A DNA stretch of 64,000 nt, taken from positions 78,727-142,726 of the forward strand of contig JBDWUA010000006.1 in assembly GCA_039984715.1 (NCBI GenBank), in the 5' to 3' direction. Shown piece after piece: positions 43,089 to 51,621 of the stretch. Within the stretch, counting starts at the first letter, position 1. Each line of letters begins with the position of its first letter. The DNA comes from JABSSA01 sp039984715 (GTDB lineage: Bacteria; Pseudomonadota; Alphaproteobacteria; Rhodobacterales; Rhodobacteraceae). The notes beneath the pieces were generated by a model that searched no databases, had not been told where the DNA came from, and saw nothing but the letters and a program-made list of their open reading frames with translations. Both the position numbers and the translations under genes were made by a program.

Positions 43089-43892
43089 TTATTCAGGATA
43101 TGCACCCGGAACGAATTGATCAAAATCAACAACAGATCCGGTCATAACACCACTTTCAGGGCCTAACATATAGCTTGCCAAAGCTGCTAAGTGCGCTGGT
43201 TTGACCAACATGCCAAGCGGTTGTTCTGCTTCGGCTTTGGCCAACCAATTGTCATCGGCCCCATGCCACTTCTTTTGAACGACGTCTTCGCCTTCGGTGT
43301 CCATCCACCCCGGCGCAATCGCATTGACGCGAATGCCATCGGACCGCAACGCCATAGCCGCGTTTTTGGTGATGTTGGCCATCGTCGCCTTTGATGCCGA
43401 ATAAGGCGCGAGGAAACTTTGGCCAACATGTGCGGCCGTCGACAAAACCGTCACGCAAGTCGCTGAATGTCGATTAGCACGCGCCAGGGTCGCCAACCGT
43501 TGTAAGGCAAAGAATGGCCCCTTTGCGTTGACGCCAATCAACTTGTCCCACAAGGCAGGATCTGTATCTAGGATACCGCCCCGATTTGACAAACCCGCCG
43601 CGTTCACCAGTGCTGTTGCCTGACCAAACGCGTCCACGCACGCATCAACCATTCCTTGGGCTTGAACAGCATCGGCCATATCCACTTGGACAAACCGAAC
43701 ATCTGCGCCCGTCTGTGACAGCGACTTTGCCGCGGTCACGCCCTTTTTGTTGTCACGCCCTGCAATCACCATCCGGCGGCACCCATCCGCAATCAAACGC
43801 GTTGCGATTGCGTGTCCGACGCCCTGAGAGCCTCCTGTTACAATCGCGACCGTGTCAACATGCGGTTGATCCAGTTTGACGGGCGGCTTCAC
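43089..43892 (-). CDS. Short-chain dehydrogenase (SDR)
   Basis: The product is 267 residues from the GTG at 43892, which follows the ATPase stop directly. Rossmann glycine loop VAIVTGGSQGVGHAIATRLI, NAAG-type LVNAAGLSNRGG, and catalytic YSASKATMANITKNAAMALR are intact. Inside the inositol operon it may oxidise another inositol isomer or an inosose-derived alcohol. It is not part of the textbook iol pathway. Confidence 0.88.
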   Translation of the reverse strand: MKPPVKLDQPHVDTVAIVTGGSQGVGHAIATRLIADGCRRMVIAGRDNKKGVTAAKSLSQTGADVRFVQVDMADAVQAQGMVDACVDAFGQATALVNAAGLSNRGGILDTDPALWDKLIGVNAKGPFFALQRLATLARANRHSATCVTVLSTAAHVGQSFLAPYSASKATMANITKNAAMALRSDGIRVNAIAPGWMDTEGEDVVQKKWHGADDNWLAKAEAEQPLGMLVKPAHLAALASYMLGPESGVMTGSVVDFDQFVPGAYPE

Positions 43893-44666
43893 TCAGACAG
43901 CCTCGGCATACTCAGGTTGCGTCTTTGCGCCGGTGATATAGGCAACGATGTCCTGTCCGTCTGTTTCTTCTTTTTTGAGGTTCGCGCAGATACGGCCCCG
44001 TCGGAACACGACAATGCGGTCCACCAAATCCATGACTTGGCGCATATTGTGGCTGATTAGGATCAGGGGTTCGCCCTGCTCTTTCAGCTGGCGCACAATG
44101 TTTTCGACCTGTGCCGTTTCCTGAACGCCCAAAGCTGCCGTCGGTTCATCCATGATGGTCAGTTTGGAATGGAATGTCGCCGTGCGCGCAATCGCAACAC
44201 ATTGGCGTTGGCCGCCAGACATGTTCCGGATCGTATTGCGAATATTTGGAATTTTCACAGCTGTCTTTTCCAAGCCCGCAATCGTGTCTTCGCGCATGCT
44301 TTTGTAGTCCAACAAACGAAACGGCCCTAGCCAGTCGGCTTTGGTCTTTTCGCGCCCTAGAAACAGGTTATCTGGAACATCAAGATCATCTGCCAGCGCT
44401 AAGGTTTGAAAGACCGTTTCGATCCCGGCCTCTCTGGCATCTAACGGACCTGCGAAATGGACAGGCTGGCCGTTAAAAATGATGTCCCCGCTGGTGCGTT
44501 GTTCCACCCCAGTGATTTGTCTGACAAAGGTTGATTTACCAGCACCGTTGTCCCCCATGATGGCGACGTGTTCACCCTTGTGCAAAGTAAAATTCGCATC
44601 CGTCAGGGCATGAACGCCGCCATAGTGTTTTGTCAGACCTTTGGTTTCGAGAATAATATCGCTCAT
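43893..44666 (-). CDS. Inositol/sugar ABC transporter, ATP-binding protein
   Basis: The product is 257 residues from the ATG at 44666 with GAGGAG ribosome site lying in the end of the permease gene. Single ABC domain: Walker A GDNGAGKSTFVRQI, signature NMSGGQRQCVAIARTA and Walker B LTIMDEPTAALG. Many RbsA-type ATPases have two such domains; this single-domain form is typical of the FrcA/IatA-like subclass. Confidence 0.93.
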   Translation of the reverse strand: MSDIILETKGLTKHYGGVHALTDANFTLHKGEHVAIMGDNGAGKSTFVRQITGVEQRTSGDIIFNGQPVHFAGPLDAREAGIETVFQTLALADDLDVPDNLFLGREKTKADWLGPFRLLDYKSMREDTIAGLEKTAVKIPNIRNTIRNMSGGQRQCVAIARTATFHSKLTIMDEPTAALGVQETAQVENIVRQLKEQGEPLILISHNMRQVMDLVDRIVVFRRGRICANLKKEETDGQDIVAYITGAKTQPEYAEAV

Positions 44667-44670
44667 GGTT

Positions 44671-45756
44671 TTAACTCCTCGAAGCCGCTTGTTGTTGCCG
44701 CCATTGGTCCAGCACAACAGCACTGATGATGATCGTGCCCATGGCCATCAATTGGTAAAACGCATCCAGTTTGATGAACAAAAAGCCTGATTGAATCACG
44801 CCGAATACCATGGCGCCCAACACTGTGCCGATGATCGAACCGCGCCCACCGGTCAGTGAAACGCCGCCAATGACGGCCATCGCGATGGCGAACAATTCAT
44901 AGAACTGGCCCATGCCGGTTTGTGCCGTCAGGTTTTTCGAACTCAGGATGATCGCTGCGAACGCGGCCAGCATTGACGCAATCATGTACACCAACACTTT
45001 GTGGCGTTTGACATTGATACCCGACATACGCGCGGCATCTTCGTTTGATCCAATGGCGTAAGTATGTTTGCCATAAACGGTATATCGCAACACCAGATGG
45101 AACAGGACAGCCAACATAATGAACCAGACGACTGGCATCATGCCCGACCCGAGAAATTCATAGCCTTCCGTGGGGAATGATACAGGCTGACCGCGTGTCC
45201 ACCACTGTGCGATGCCACGGCAAATCAGAAACATTCCAAGCGTTGCGATGAATGGCGGAATGCGCGTGAATGCGATCAAAGAGCCGTTGATGGCCCCAAT
45301 AAAAGCGCCAAACATCAGCCCAACGACTATGGGAATAAGAACTGGCAAATCAAAAGCCCACGTCCCGAAAACCGCCTTTGGGTTTGGGTTGCCGTTGACC
45401 AATTCGGTCTGTGCAAAGCTCATGACAATCATGGCCGTCGCGCCGACCAAGGGCCCGGATGACAAGTCGATCCCGCCCGAGATAATAACCTGTGTAACGC
45501 CTAATGCGATGATACCGATAATTGCCACCTGAAGGATCATGATCTTGATCCGTGCGATATTCAGGATTGTACCGTCACGCTTTTCATTGAAGTCAAACAG
45601 CATGCTCTGACCGTTCATATACGGTAGCAATTGCCCAAGTGCTTCGAAGATCAGAATGATGATGATAAGTGCAAAGAAGATATTTATTTCATTCGGCCAT
45701 GCACGCTTGGACTTGTCGTATTTAAGTCCGCCGATGCCATCAGATGTATCCGCCAT
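44671..45756 (-). CDS. Inositol/sugar ABC transporter, permease
   Basis: The 361-residue protein has about ten hydrophobic helices of the RbsC/AraH type, with AIIGIIALGVTQVIISGGID, an ATPase-docking loop (GSNEDAARMSGINVKRHKVL, the EAA-like segment) and SLTGGRGSIIGTVLGAMVFG. It transports myo-inositol or a related polyol with the binding protein and ATPase beside it. A hairpin lies between this gene and the binding-protein gene. Confidence 0.93.
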   Translation of the reverse strand: MADTSDGIGGLKYDKSKRAWPNEINIFFALIIIILIFEALGQLLPYMNGQSMLFDFNEKRDGTILNIARIKIMILQVAIIGIIALGVTQVIISGGIDLSSGPLVGATAMIVMSFAQTELVNGNPNPKAVFGTWAFDLPVLIPIVVGLMFGAFIGAINGSLIAFTRIPPFIATLGMFLICRGIAQWWTRGQPVSFPTEGYEFLGSGMMPVVWFIMLAVLFHLVLRYTVYGKHTYAIGSNEDAARMSGINVKRHKVLVYMIASMLAAFAAIILSSKNLTAQTGMGQFYELFAIAMAVIGGVSLTGGRGSIIGTVLGAMVFGVIQSGFLFIKLDAFYQLMAMGTIIISAVVLDQWRQQQAASRS

Positions 45757-45798
45757 TGGTTGTCCTCAGACCGGGAAAAACCCGTAAATTGGGGGAAA

Positions 45799-45835
45799 GA
45801 TGCAAGGCAATCCAAATCTTTGGTTGCCCTGCATC
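45799..45835 (-). promoter_or_regulatory. Hairpin between binding-protein and permease genes
   Basis: GATGCAAGGCAA pairs with TTGCCCTGCATC (one mismatch) across a 13-base loop, just 15 bases after the binding-protein stop. Such hairpins commonly protect the upstream mRNA and give more binding protein than membrane subunits. Confidence 0.6.
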
Positions 45836-45850
45836 CGTTTTTAGATCGAC

Positions 45851-46795
45851 TTAGTTTTGGCTGATAAAGTCGCCAACATTGCCAGGAGTGACCAGCTTGA
45901 ATGGGATGTAGACTTTCTTGTCCACATCTTCACCTCGTGCCAGTTTAAGCGCAGTCGCAACCGAACCAGAACCCTGACCGTTTGCGTCTTGGAACACTGT
46001 GACGTCCAAATCACCGGCTTGCATAGCAACCAGCGCGTCTTGTGTAGCGTCAACACCACCGACTTGGATTTCGGCCATATCGATGCCAGCAGACTTCATC
46101 GCCTGAATAGCGCCAATCGCCATTTCGTCGTTGTTGGCCAGAACGAAATCGAAGTCTTCGCCAGAGGACAACCAGTTCGCCATAAGATCCTGTGCTTTGT
46201 CACGTGACCATTCAGCTGTCTGCTGATCGATTACTTGCATAAAGTTACACATATCAATGCCGACAACGTCTTCGACGTCTTTGGTCCGCTGAACAGCCGC
46301 TTGGTTCGACAGCTGACCCATCAAGACATAACCTTTGGCGCCGCCTGCCTTACCTGCTGCACGCAAGTTGCGGCAAACCTGAAACGCTTCCAGTGTACCG
46401 GATTCGATTTCGTTGGATGCAACGAACGCTTGACCATCAGGCAGTTCGTTTACATTGACCGGCTCGCGGTTGACGTAAACCAATGGAATGCCCGCTTCGT
46501 TCGCAGCATTTGTCATCGCTTGAGTTGCCGATGTATCCACGGCGTTCACGATGATTGCATCAACACCAGAAGCAATAAAGTTGTTGATCTGGTCTAGCTG
46601 CTTGGCCACGTCATCAGTTGCGTCTTCAACTTGAAGATCAACACCATCCAATGTGTCCGCATATTCCGTCATACCATTGCGCATGACAGTTAGAAAGTTA
46701 TCGTCAAAACGTGCGATCGATGCGCCAATTGTTTCCGCCATCGCAGTTGTCGATAAAAGCGCTGTAAAACCCACAGCAATAAGAGTTCTCTTCAT
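45851..46795 (-). CDS. Sugar-binding protein of ABC transporter (IbpA/RbsB type)
   Basis: The 314-residue periplasmic protein has a Sec signal peptide (MKRTLIAVGFTALLSTTAMA, cleavage after Ala20) and a two-lobe binding fold: TIGASIARFDDNFLTVMRNG, VDAIIVNAVDTSATQAMTNA, FDFVLANNDEMAIGAIQAMK and a C-terminal DVTVFQDANGQGSG. It delivers the substrate to the permease. Proximity to iolG, iolC and iolB suggests myo-inositol. Confidence 0.93.
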   Translation of the reverse strand: MKRTLIAVGFTALLSTTAMAETIGASIARFDDNFLTVMRNGMTEYADTLDGVDLQVEDATDDVAKQLDQINNFIASGVDAIIVNAVDTSATQAMTNAANEAGIPLVYVNREPVNVNELPDGQAFVASNEIESGTLEAFQVCRNLRAAGKAGGAKGYVLMGQLSNQAAVQRTKDVEDVVGIDMCNFMQVIDQQTAEWSRDKAQDLMANWLSSGEDFDFVLANNDEMAIGAIQAMKSAGIDMAEIQVGGVDATQDALVAMQAGDLDVTVFQDANGQGSGSVATALKLARGEDVDKKVYIPFKLVTPGNVGDFISQN

Positions 46796-46873
46796 ATTAT
46801 CCTCCCAATGTCAGGTGTCCGGCGCACCATTACTTTTTGCCGGAACCCCGTTTCCGAGGCCGTATTGCTCGCC

Positions 46874-47689
46874 CTATGCCGCCTGAACGGAAAGGTATGA
46901 GCGAATGAAATCCATAGATTCCGCAAGAGCATCTTGCGGTGTTTCCATGGCATGAATTTTTTGGGCGAAGGGCTCAAACGAGAATGGCCCTGTATACCCG
47001 CCCGCCAAAAGTGAATTGATCTGAGCCATGTTGCCCAGACGATCTTGTGGGCCGACAAGGCCTCTGTGAGCGTCGCGTAGATCGCTTACGTCAATGTGAT
47101 TTTCGTCAACTCCAGAAATATGAACGATCCCGGTCATACCAGGAAAGACTTCTGTTTCGCCCGCCACATGGTGGTGAAACGTATCATGAATAATCCGGAA
47201 ATTTTGATCTCCGTCAACAGCAGCTATCGCATCTAGCGCTTCGCGTTTGCTGCGCAGCGACGACGTTTCAAAACCCAGCGGCTCAATGAAACCCATAATG
47301 TCAGCTTCTTCCAACATCGGCTTCAATATTTTCAGAGCAGAGCGCAAATTGGCCTGGCGTTCGCCATTTCCAATACCCACTCCGTCGTTTCGCGGTATCA
47401 GGCCTATCGCTTCGGCACCGGAATTTTTCGCATGTTCGATCAGTGCCTTGGCATTCGTTCGCGAGACATCAGACAGGTCATTGAATGACGACACTTGAGC
47501 CAAGGCCAGCAGGCGCAATCTATTTTGGCGCGCAATGTTCCCCGTGACCCGTGCACCGACTTCGCCAAACAAAGGAGCAGGCAAATCATTGCGCAGCTCG
47601 ACGCCAACGCAACCAAGATGCGTCGCCATATTCAGGACGTCTGAGACAGCCATCTTTGGGCAAGCCATGTGATTAAGCGCGAACTCCAA
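46874..47689 (-). CDS. TIM-barrel sugar isomerase, IolI-like
   Basis: The product is 271 residues from a TTG at 47689, chosen because the very strong GGAGGAGGGAGA ribosome site stands just before it; the frame extends ten codons further up to another TTG. The fold is the xylose-isomerase-like TIM barrel: EFALNHMACPKMAVSDVLNM, CVGVELRNDLPAPLF, PRNDGVGIGNGERQA and DTFHHHVAGETEVFPGMTGI (metal-binding His and Glu). It probably interconverts inososes or a sugar phosphate before the iol route. It is the first gene of the leftward operon. Confidence 0.8.
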   Translation of the reverse strand: MEFALNHMACPKMAVSDVLNMATHLGCVGVELRNDLPAPLFGEVGARVTGNIARQNRLRLLALAQVSSFNDLSDVSRTNAKALIEHAKNSGAEAIGLIPRNDGVGIGNGERQANLRSALKILKPMLEEADIMGFIEPLGFETSSLRSKREALDAIAAVDGDQNFRIIHDTFHHHVAGETEVFPGMTGIVHISGVDENHIDVSDLRDAHRGLVGPQDRLGNMAQINSLLAGGYTGPFSFEPFAQKIHAMETPQDALAESMDFIRSYLSVQAA

Positions 47690-48234
47690 TCTCCCTCCTC
47701 CCACAGGAAACAATTTCAACTTATCCTAAAGCTGACCGAAAGGGTATGAGGTCGTCAAGCAAAATGAATGTTTCATGTCAAAATAAATACAGAATATTCA
47801 TTTTGCCGCAGAATATTCGTTTTAAATATCGGATTTCGGCGGCCCCAGACCGAGTCACACGCCACGTTGGTCAAGTTCGGGCACAGAATCACTCACTGAA
47901 TTCGCCCACGATCGGCTCTACTTCCGACACGGATTCTAGGGCGGAATGTTGTTGAAGAGCGTAACACCAATTCGTCTCCGTTCATTGCGGTAAGCTGGTC
48001 GGTTATCACACGCGCCCAAGGCGGCCTTCTACATTCGACCATCTGCATCTTCGCAGGTCAGGCAAATCCCGGTGACAACGGGACAGTGCTTAAATTATCG
48101 TGTACCACTGCAAGAGCCGGCTGGCGTGCCCAAAGTTGGCGCTACGCAATCATAGATTGCGCGCCTTTGTTTCACAGTTGCATCCCGATTAAGGAAACGC
48201 ATTTGCGGATTAGCCAAGACAACAAAGCGGAGGA
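47690..48234. other. Intergenic region before the inositol operon, with operator candidates
   Basis: These 545 bases hold the inositol operon promoter. The first 130 bases upstream of the TTG contain the GAATATTC pair listed separately. From about 47,830 to 48,234 I see no convincing gene: short frames only, possibly the remains of a decayed gene. Confidence 0.5.
47765..47818. promoter_or_regulatory. Repeated palindromes GAATATTC (x2) and TGAA-N3-TTCA
   Basis: GAATATTC occurs at 47792-47799 and 47811-47818, 19 bp apart centre to centre, each within CAGAATATTC. A related inverted repeat TGAATGTTTCA lies at 47765-47775. The set stands 75-130 bases upstream of the operon's first start codon and looks like a tandem operator. 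No regulator gene is adjacent. Confidence 0.5.
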
Positions 48235-48987
48235 TCAGATTGATCCCGCTTCGACCATATAGTTGTTCGCAGTACACATCGCCGCATCGTCAGACGCCAA
48301 AAAGACCACCATCCGAGCGACGTAAACCGGATCAATCAAGTCTGGCAGGCATTGGCGTGCGCGGTGTGCTTCCAGATTTTCCGGCGTGGCCCACAGTTCC
48401 TTCTGCCTATCAGTCATGATCCAACCAGGAACGACTGTGTTGACCCGGATGCGGTGGTCCCCCAAATCGCGGGCCATTGTCCGAGTTAATCCATGCACAG
48501 CACCTTTGGCGGTAGCATAAGCCGGAAATCCCCCGCCCGCTTCCCACCAAGAATTCGATCCAATATTGATAATTGATCCCGCTCCGTCAGCGATCATGTC
48601 AGGAGCCACGGATTGGATGGCAAAGAACATGTGACGCAGGTTCGTTTGCATACGTTCGTCCCAATATTCGGGTGTCACATCCTTCCAATCATGGCGATCA
48701 TCACGGGCTGCATTGTTGACCAATACCTGTGCCGACCCTATGCGATCCCTAAGCGCGACAAAGCCTTCTTGCATTGCCCCGATATCGCGCAAATCGCAGA
48801 TTTCGAAGGTGACGTCGCCCTCTGTGCTTTCCACCAATTGCGCGCTTGAGGTCTCGTCCAAATCTAGAAAACCGACACGCGCACCTTGTGCCGCAAATGC
48901 ACGAACGATGTCAGCGCCGATACCAGAAGCACCGCCGCTGACAAAAACCGTTTTACCGTCGAGGCTGGGATAATTTGCAAAACGCAT
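48235..48987 (-). CDS. Short-chain dehydrogenase (SDR)
   Basis: The product is 250 residues from the ATG at 48987 (AAAGGA ribosome site). SDR motifs: VFVSGGASGIGADIVRAFAA, VLVNNAARDDRHDW, catalytic YATAKGAVHGLTRTMARDLG and PGWIMTDRQ. It lies 110 bases after the coxG stop and reads in the same direction; two TTTGCAAA repeats in that spacer suggest separate control. Substrate unknown. Confidence 0.88.
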   Translation of the reverse strand: MRFANYPSLDGKTVFVSGGASGIGADIVRAFAAQGARVGFLDLDETSSAQLVESTEGDVTFEICDLRDIGAMQEGFVALRDRIGSAQVLVNNAARDDRHDWKDVTPEYWDERMQTNLRHMFFAIQSVAPDMIADGAGSIINIGSNSWWEAGGGFPAYATAKGAVHGLTRTMARDLGDHRIRVNTVVPGWIMTDRQKELWATPENLEAHRARQCLPDLIDPVYVARMVVFLASDDAAMCTANNYMVEAGSI

Positions 48988-49062
48988 AGCGGATCCTTTG
49001 AACGTCAATGTCAGATCAGGCGAACCCTACAGACATTTACAATAAGGAAAAGTCTCAATCAG

Positions 49063-49092
49063 TTTGCAAATTCAGGCCAAAGAGTTTGCAAA
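49063..49092. promoter_or_regulatory. TTTGCAAA pair upstream of the SDR gene
   Basis: TTTGCAAA occurs at 49063-49070 and 49085-49092, 22 bp apart centre to centre (two helical turns), with a third copy at 49131-49138 in the end of coxG. The eight-base palindrome and its spacing are typical of a dimeric regulator's tandem site. Confidence 0.45.
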
Positions 49093-49096
49093 CCCT

Positions 49097-49546
49097 TCAA
49101 ACTTCAACGAGATCAACGACTTCTGCAAACTTTGCAAAGAACTTAGATGCCAATTTCTTTGACGTTGCCGTGATCAACCGGCTGCCCAATTGCGCAAGCT
49201 TTCCGGTAATTTCTGCGCGTGCATCATAGGTTAGGATGGTTTGACCATTGGTCTCTTCCAAGGTAACGTCCGCACCACCTTTTGCGTTGCCTGCCGCGCC
49301 GCCGTTCCCCTGGCCCGTAAGTGAAATTGCTTCAGGTGCACCGCTTGTGTCCAACATAACAGTTCCCGAAAACCGCGCTTTTACTGGACCAACTTTCAAG
49401 ACGACCTTCGCCTCAAGTTCGGTGTCGGAATGTTTGATCAGCTCTTCGCAACCAGGAATGCACTGCTGCAAAATTTCAGGGTCATTTAACGCGGCATAGA
49501 CGCGGTCTTTTGGTGCGTTGATTGTAATCGTGTCTTTCAGTTCCAT
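49097..49546 (-). CDS. coxG: CoxG, CO dehydrogenase-associated SRPBCC protein
   Basis: The 149-residue SRPBCC-fold protein has DTITINAPKDRVYAALNDPE, ILQQCIPGCEELIKHSDTEL and a C-terminal ITATSKKLASKFFAKFAEVV helix, as in CoxG. CoxG recruits or anchors the CO dehydrogenase at the membrane. Order coxMSLDEFG is complete in this operon. It is separated from coxF by about 100 bases. Confidence 0.9.
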   Translation of the reverse strand: MELKDTITINAPKDRVYAALNDPEILQQCIPGCEELIKHSDTELEAKVVLKVGPVKARFSGTVMLDTSGAPEAISLTGQGNGGAAGNAKGGADVTLEETNGQTILTYDARAEITGKLAQLGSRLITATSKKLASKFFAKFAEVVDLVEV

Positions 49547-49648
49547 TTTCTTTTCCTTCTTAACAACAGGGGAATTTGACTTGCGCCAACAGCTCAGCTT
49601 GTTGGGGTGTCAACTTTGGGCGCAAAAAGCGTTTCAATCTGCGCCAAA

Positions 49649-50443
49649 TCATTGGTGGTGGACCGCGTTACGTTGAGGCGCGCGGCGCACTTGCGTCAGT
49701 TGCGCGAGGATCGACAAAGCAATTTCAGAGGCTGATATTGCATTGATCGGCAATCCAACCGGCGCCTGAACACTATCTAGGGTTTGCGCATCGATGCCTT
49801 CGTCTGACAGCTTTTGCGACAAGCTCGCGTATTTCTTGCGGCTGCCAACAAAACCCACGAATTCCGCGCGCGTGGTCAATGCACTGCGCAAACAAGCAAG
49901 GTCATTTTTGCCTTGGGTGGCAACCACGATCATACGTCGTGTCCCCCCTTTTACCTCTTTAGCATCCTCCGGGGTCGCTTCACGCAGTATCCAGCCAAAC
50001 TCTGGAGCCAGACGTTTCAACGCATCAGCCACAGGTGAGGCGCCAAAGATCATCAATTCATCTTGCGGCAAAACCGGTTCGACAAAGATATCCAGCGTGC
50101 CTTGCGACGGGCATCCATTGCGGGCAAATTGAACTCCGTCGCGTTCCTCGCCGGCACTTATGCCTTGTTCGGCCAATGCATCTTCGGGATGGATCGAGAT
50201 AAACTGAGGAGCGGTTTCGACAAACGCGCGTTGTACGGCACGCTCAATCGCGCCGCGCACGCATCCACCGCCGATCCATCCTGACAAGATCTCTCCGTCT
50301 GCGGAAATAAGCGCCTTTGCGCCCGGTTTCGCTGCGGTTGCTCCAACTGTGCGGATCACGGTTGCAATTGCAAACCCTTCATCGCGTGATTGCAAATCAC
50401 GGATGAGATTGGCCATATCGGCTTCCATTAAATCAACAGGCAT
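49649..50443 (-). CDS. coxF: CoxF, XdhC-family maturation protein
   Basis: The product is 264 residues from the ATG at 50443, sharing one base with the coxE stop (TGATG); a GTG at 50446 is also possible. The XdhC-type N-terminus (FAIATVIRTVGATAAKPGAK, then GWIGGGCVRGAIERAVQRAF) and Rossmann-like C-terminus (LMIFGASPVADALKRLAPEF, FVGFVGSRKKYASLS) are clear. XdhC/CoxF proteins hold and modify the molybdenum cofactor before insertion into CoxL. Confidence 0.9.
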   Translation of the reverse strand: MPVDLMEADMANLIRDLQSRDEGFAIATVIRTVGATAAKPGAKALISADGEILSGWIGGGCVRGAIERAVQRAFVETAPQFISIHPEDALAEQGISAGEERDGVQFARNGCPSQGTLDIFVEPVLPQDELMIFGASPVADALKRLAPEFGWILREATPEDAKEVKGGTRRMIVVATQGKNDLACLRSALTTRAEFVGFVGSRKKYASLSQKLSDEGIDAQTLDSVQAPVGLPINAISASEIALSILAQLTQVRRAPQRNAVHHQ

Positions 50444-51621
50444 CACAGGCTCATAAACTCCTGTTCCAAAGCGTTAAGGTCAGACAACCGATTGGCCGCA
50501 TAGAACCCATCGAGATACGGCAACCCTGCCGCCATCGCACCGGCCACGGGTTCGTAATCGCGCCAGCCTTTGAGAGGGTTCAGCCAAACAATCCGACAAC
50601 CGCGTTTCTTAAGCTGGGCAAGTGCGCCAGCCAATCGTTCAGGCGGATCGGTGTCATATCCATCGGACAGGATCAAAACGACACTTCGTCCATCGACAAA
50701 TCGGCGCGCGTATCCACGTGCGAACAAATCCAAAGACGCGCCGATTTTTGAGCCCCCACCAAACCCGTCCGCCATCAAAGACAAGCGTCCAATGGCGCGC
50801 ATCGCATCGCGGTCGCGCAAAGCGTCGGTTATCCGTACAAGGCGGGTGTGAAACAGATAAGCATCCGCCTGAGTGTCCGATCGCAAGAGCCCGGCAAGAA
50901 AGGCCAGAAACACACGGGCATACACCGTCATGGACCCAGACACATCGCACAGAGCCGCAATTTGCACGGGCCGATCTGGACGGTGTTTGTGGTAAAGGCG
51001 CAAAGGCACACCACCCGTCGATAGACTGTGGCGGATGACTTTGCGAAAATGCAATCGCCGCCCACGCCGCGCGTTCTTGTGACGTCTGGATCGCCGGTCA
51101 CGCAACGCGGCCCCTAACCGTCTGGCGACATTTTCGGCCTCGGCAATGTCTTCTGGGCGGATCATATCACGCAGATCGCGTTGCATCAGGTTTTGCGTTT
51201 TGGTGGCAATCAGCTTGCCTTCACCATCGCTGTCTGCCTCGCCATCCCCACCATCTGGCGTTGTCGCGGCCCCCGTTCCTGACGCTTCGCCCTGAGCATC
51301 ACGCGAAGAATGCACATGATCGTTGGCTGGGGTTTGCGTATTTGGCATCACCTTTTGACGCACACGACCCGCGTCGCGCCAAAAGCTGTCGAACAATTGG
51401 TCAAAGCGTTGCGCGTCTTCGATGCAACTTGCGCACACCGCTTTCAAAGCACGGCGCGCGGTGTTCGGATCGGTTGCATCGACATGGGACAATGCGGCAA
51501 GGGCGATTTCGGTTTCAGCAACCCCCAAGCGCATTCCGTTCTCGCGCAGATGCGCAACAAAGCCCGACATGCGTGCCGCTGGTCCAGGGTCTCGTGCCGC
51601 AAAGCGTGTTACCCGTGTCAT
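50443..51621 (-). CDS. coxE: CoxE, VWA-domain maturation protein
   Basis: The 392-residue protein has a C-terminal von Willebrand A domain with an intact MIDAS motif (AALCDVSGSMTVYARVFLAF) and a DGFGGGSKIGASLDLFARGY segment. The middle is acidic/Gly-rich and variable. CoxE partners with the CoxD ATPase (MoxR/VWA pair) in building the copper-sulfur-molybdenum active site. ATGA overlap with coxD. Confidence 0.92.
   Translation of the reverse strand: MTRVTRFAARDPGPAARMSGFVAHLRENGMRLGVAETEIALAALSHVDATDPNTARRALKAVCASCIEDAQRFDQLFDSFWRDAGRVRQKVMPNTQTPANDHVHSSRDAQGEASGTGAATTPDGGDGEADSDGEGKLIATKTQNLMQRDLRDMIRPEDIAEAENVARRLGAALRDRRSRRHKNARRGRRLHFRKVIRHSLSTGGVPLRLYHKHRPDRPVQIAALCDVSGSMTVYARVFLAFLAGLLRSDTQADAYLFHTRLVRITDALRDRDAMRAIGRLSLMADGFGGGSKIGASLDLFARGYARRFVDGRSVVLILSDGYDTDPPERLAGALAQLKKRGCRIVWLNPLKGWRDYEPVAGAMAAGLPYLDGFYAANRLSDLNALEQEFMSL

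Noticed and set aside
48095..48277. Small minus-strand ORF before the SDR gene end
   Set aside because: No ribosome site, no similarity, and its start overlaps the SDR stop region; treated as non-coding.
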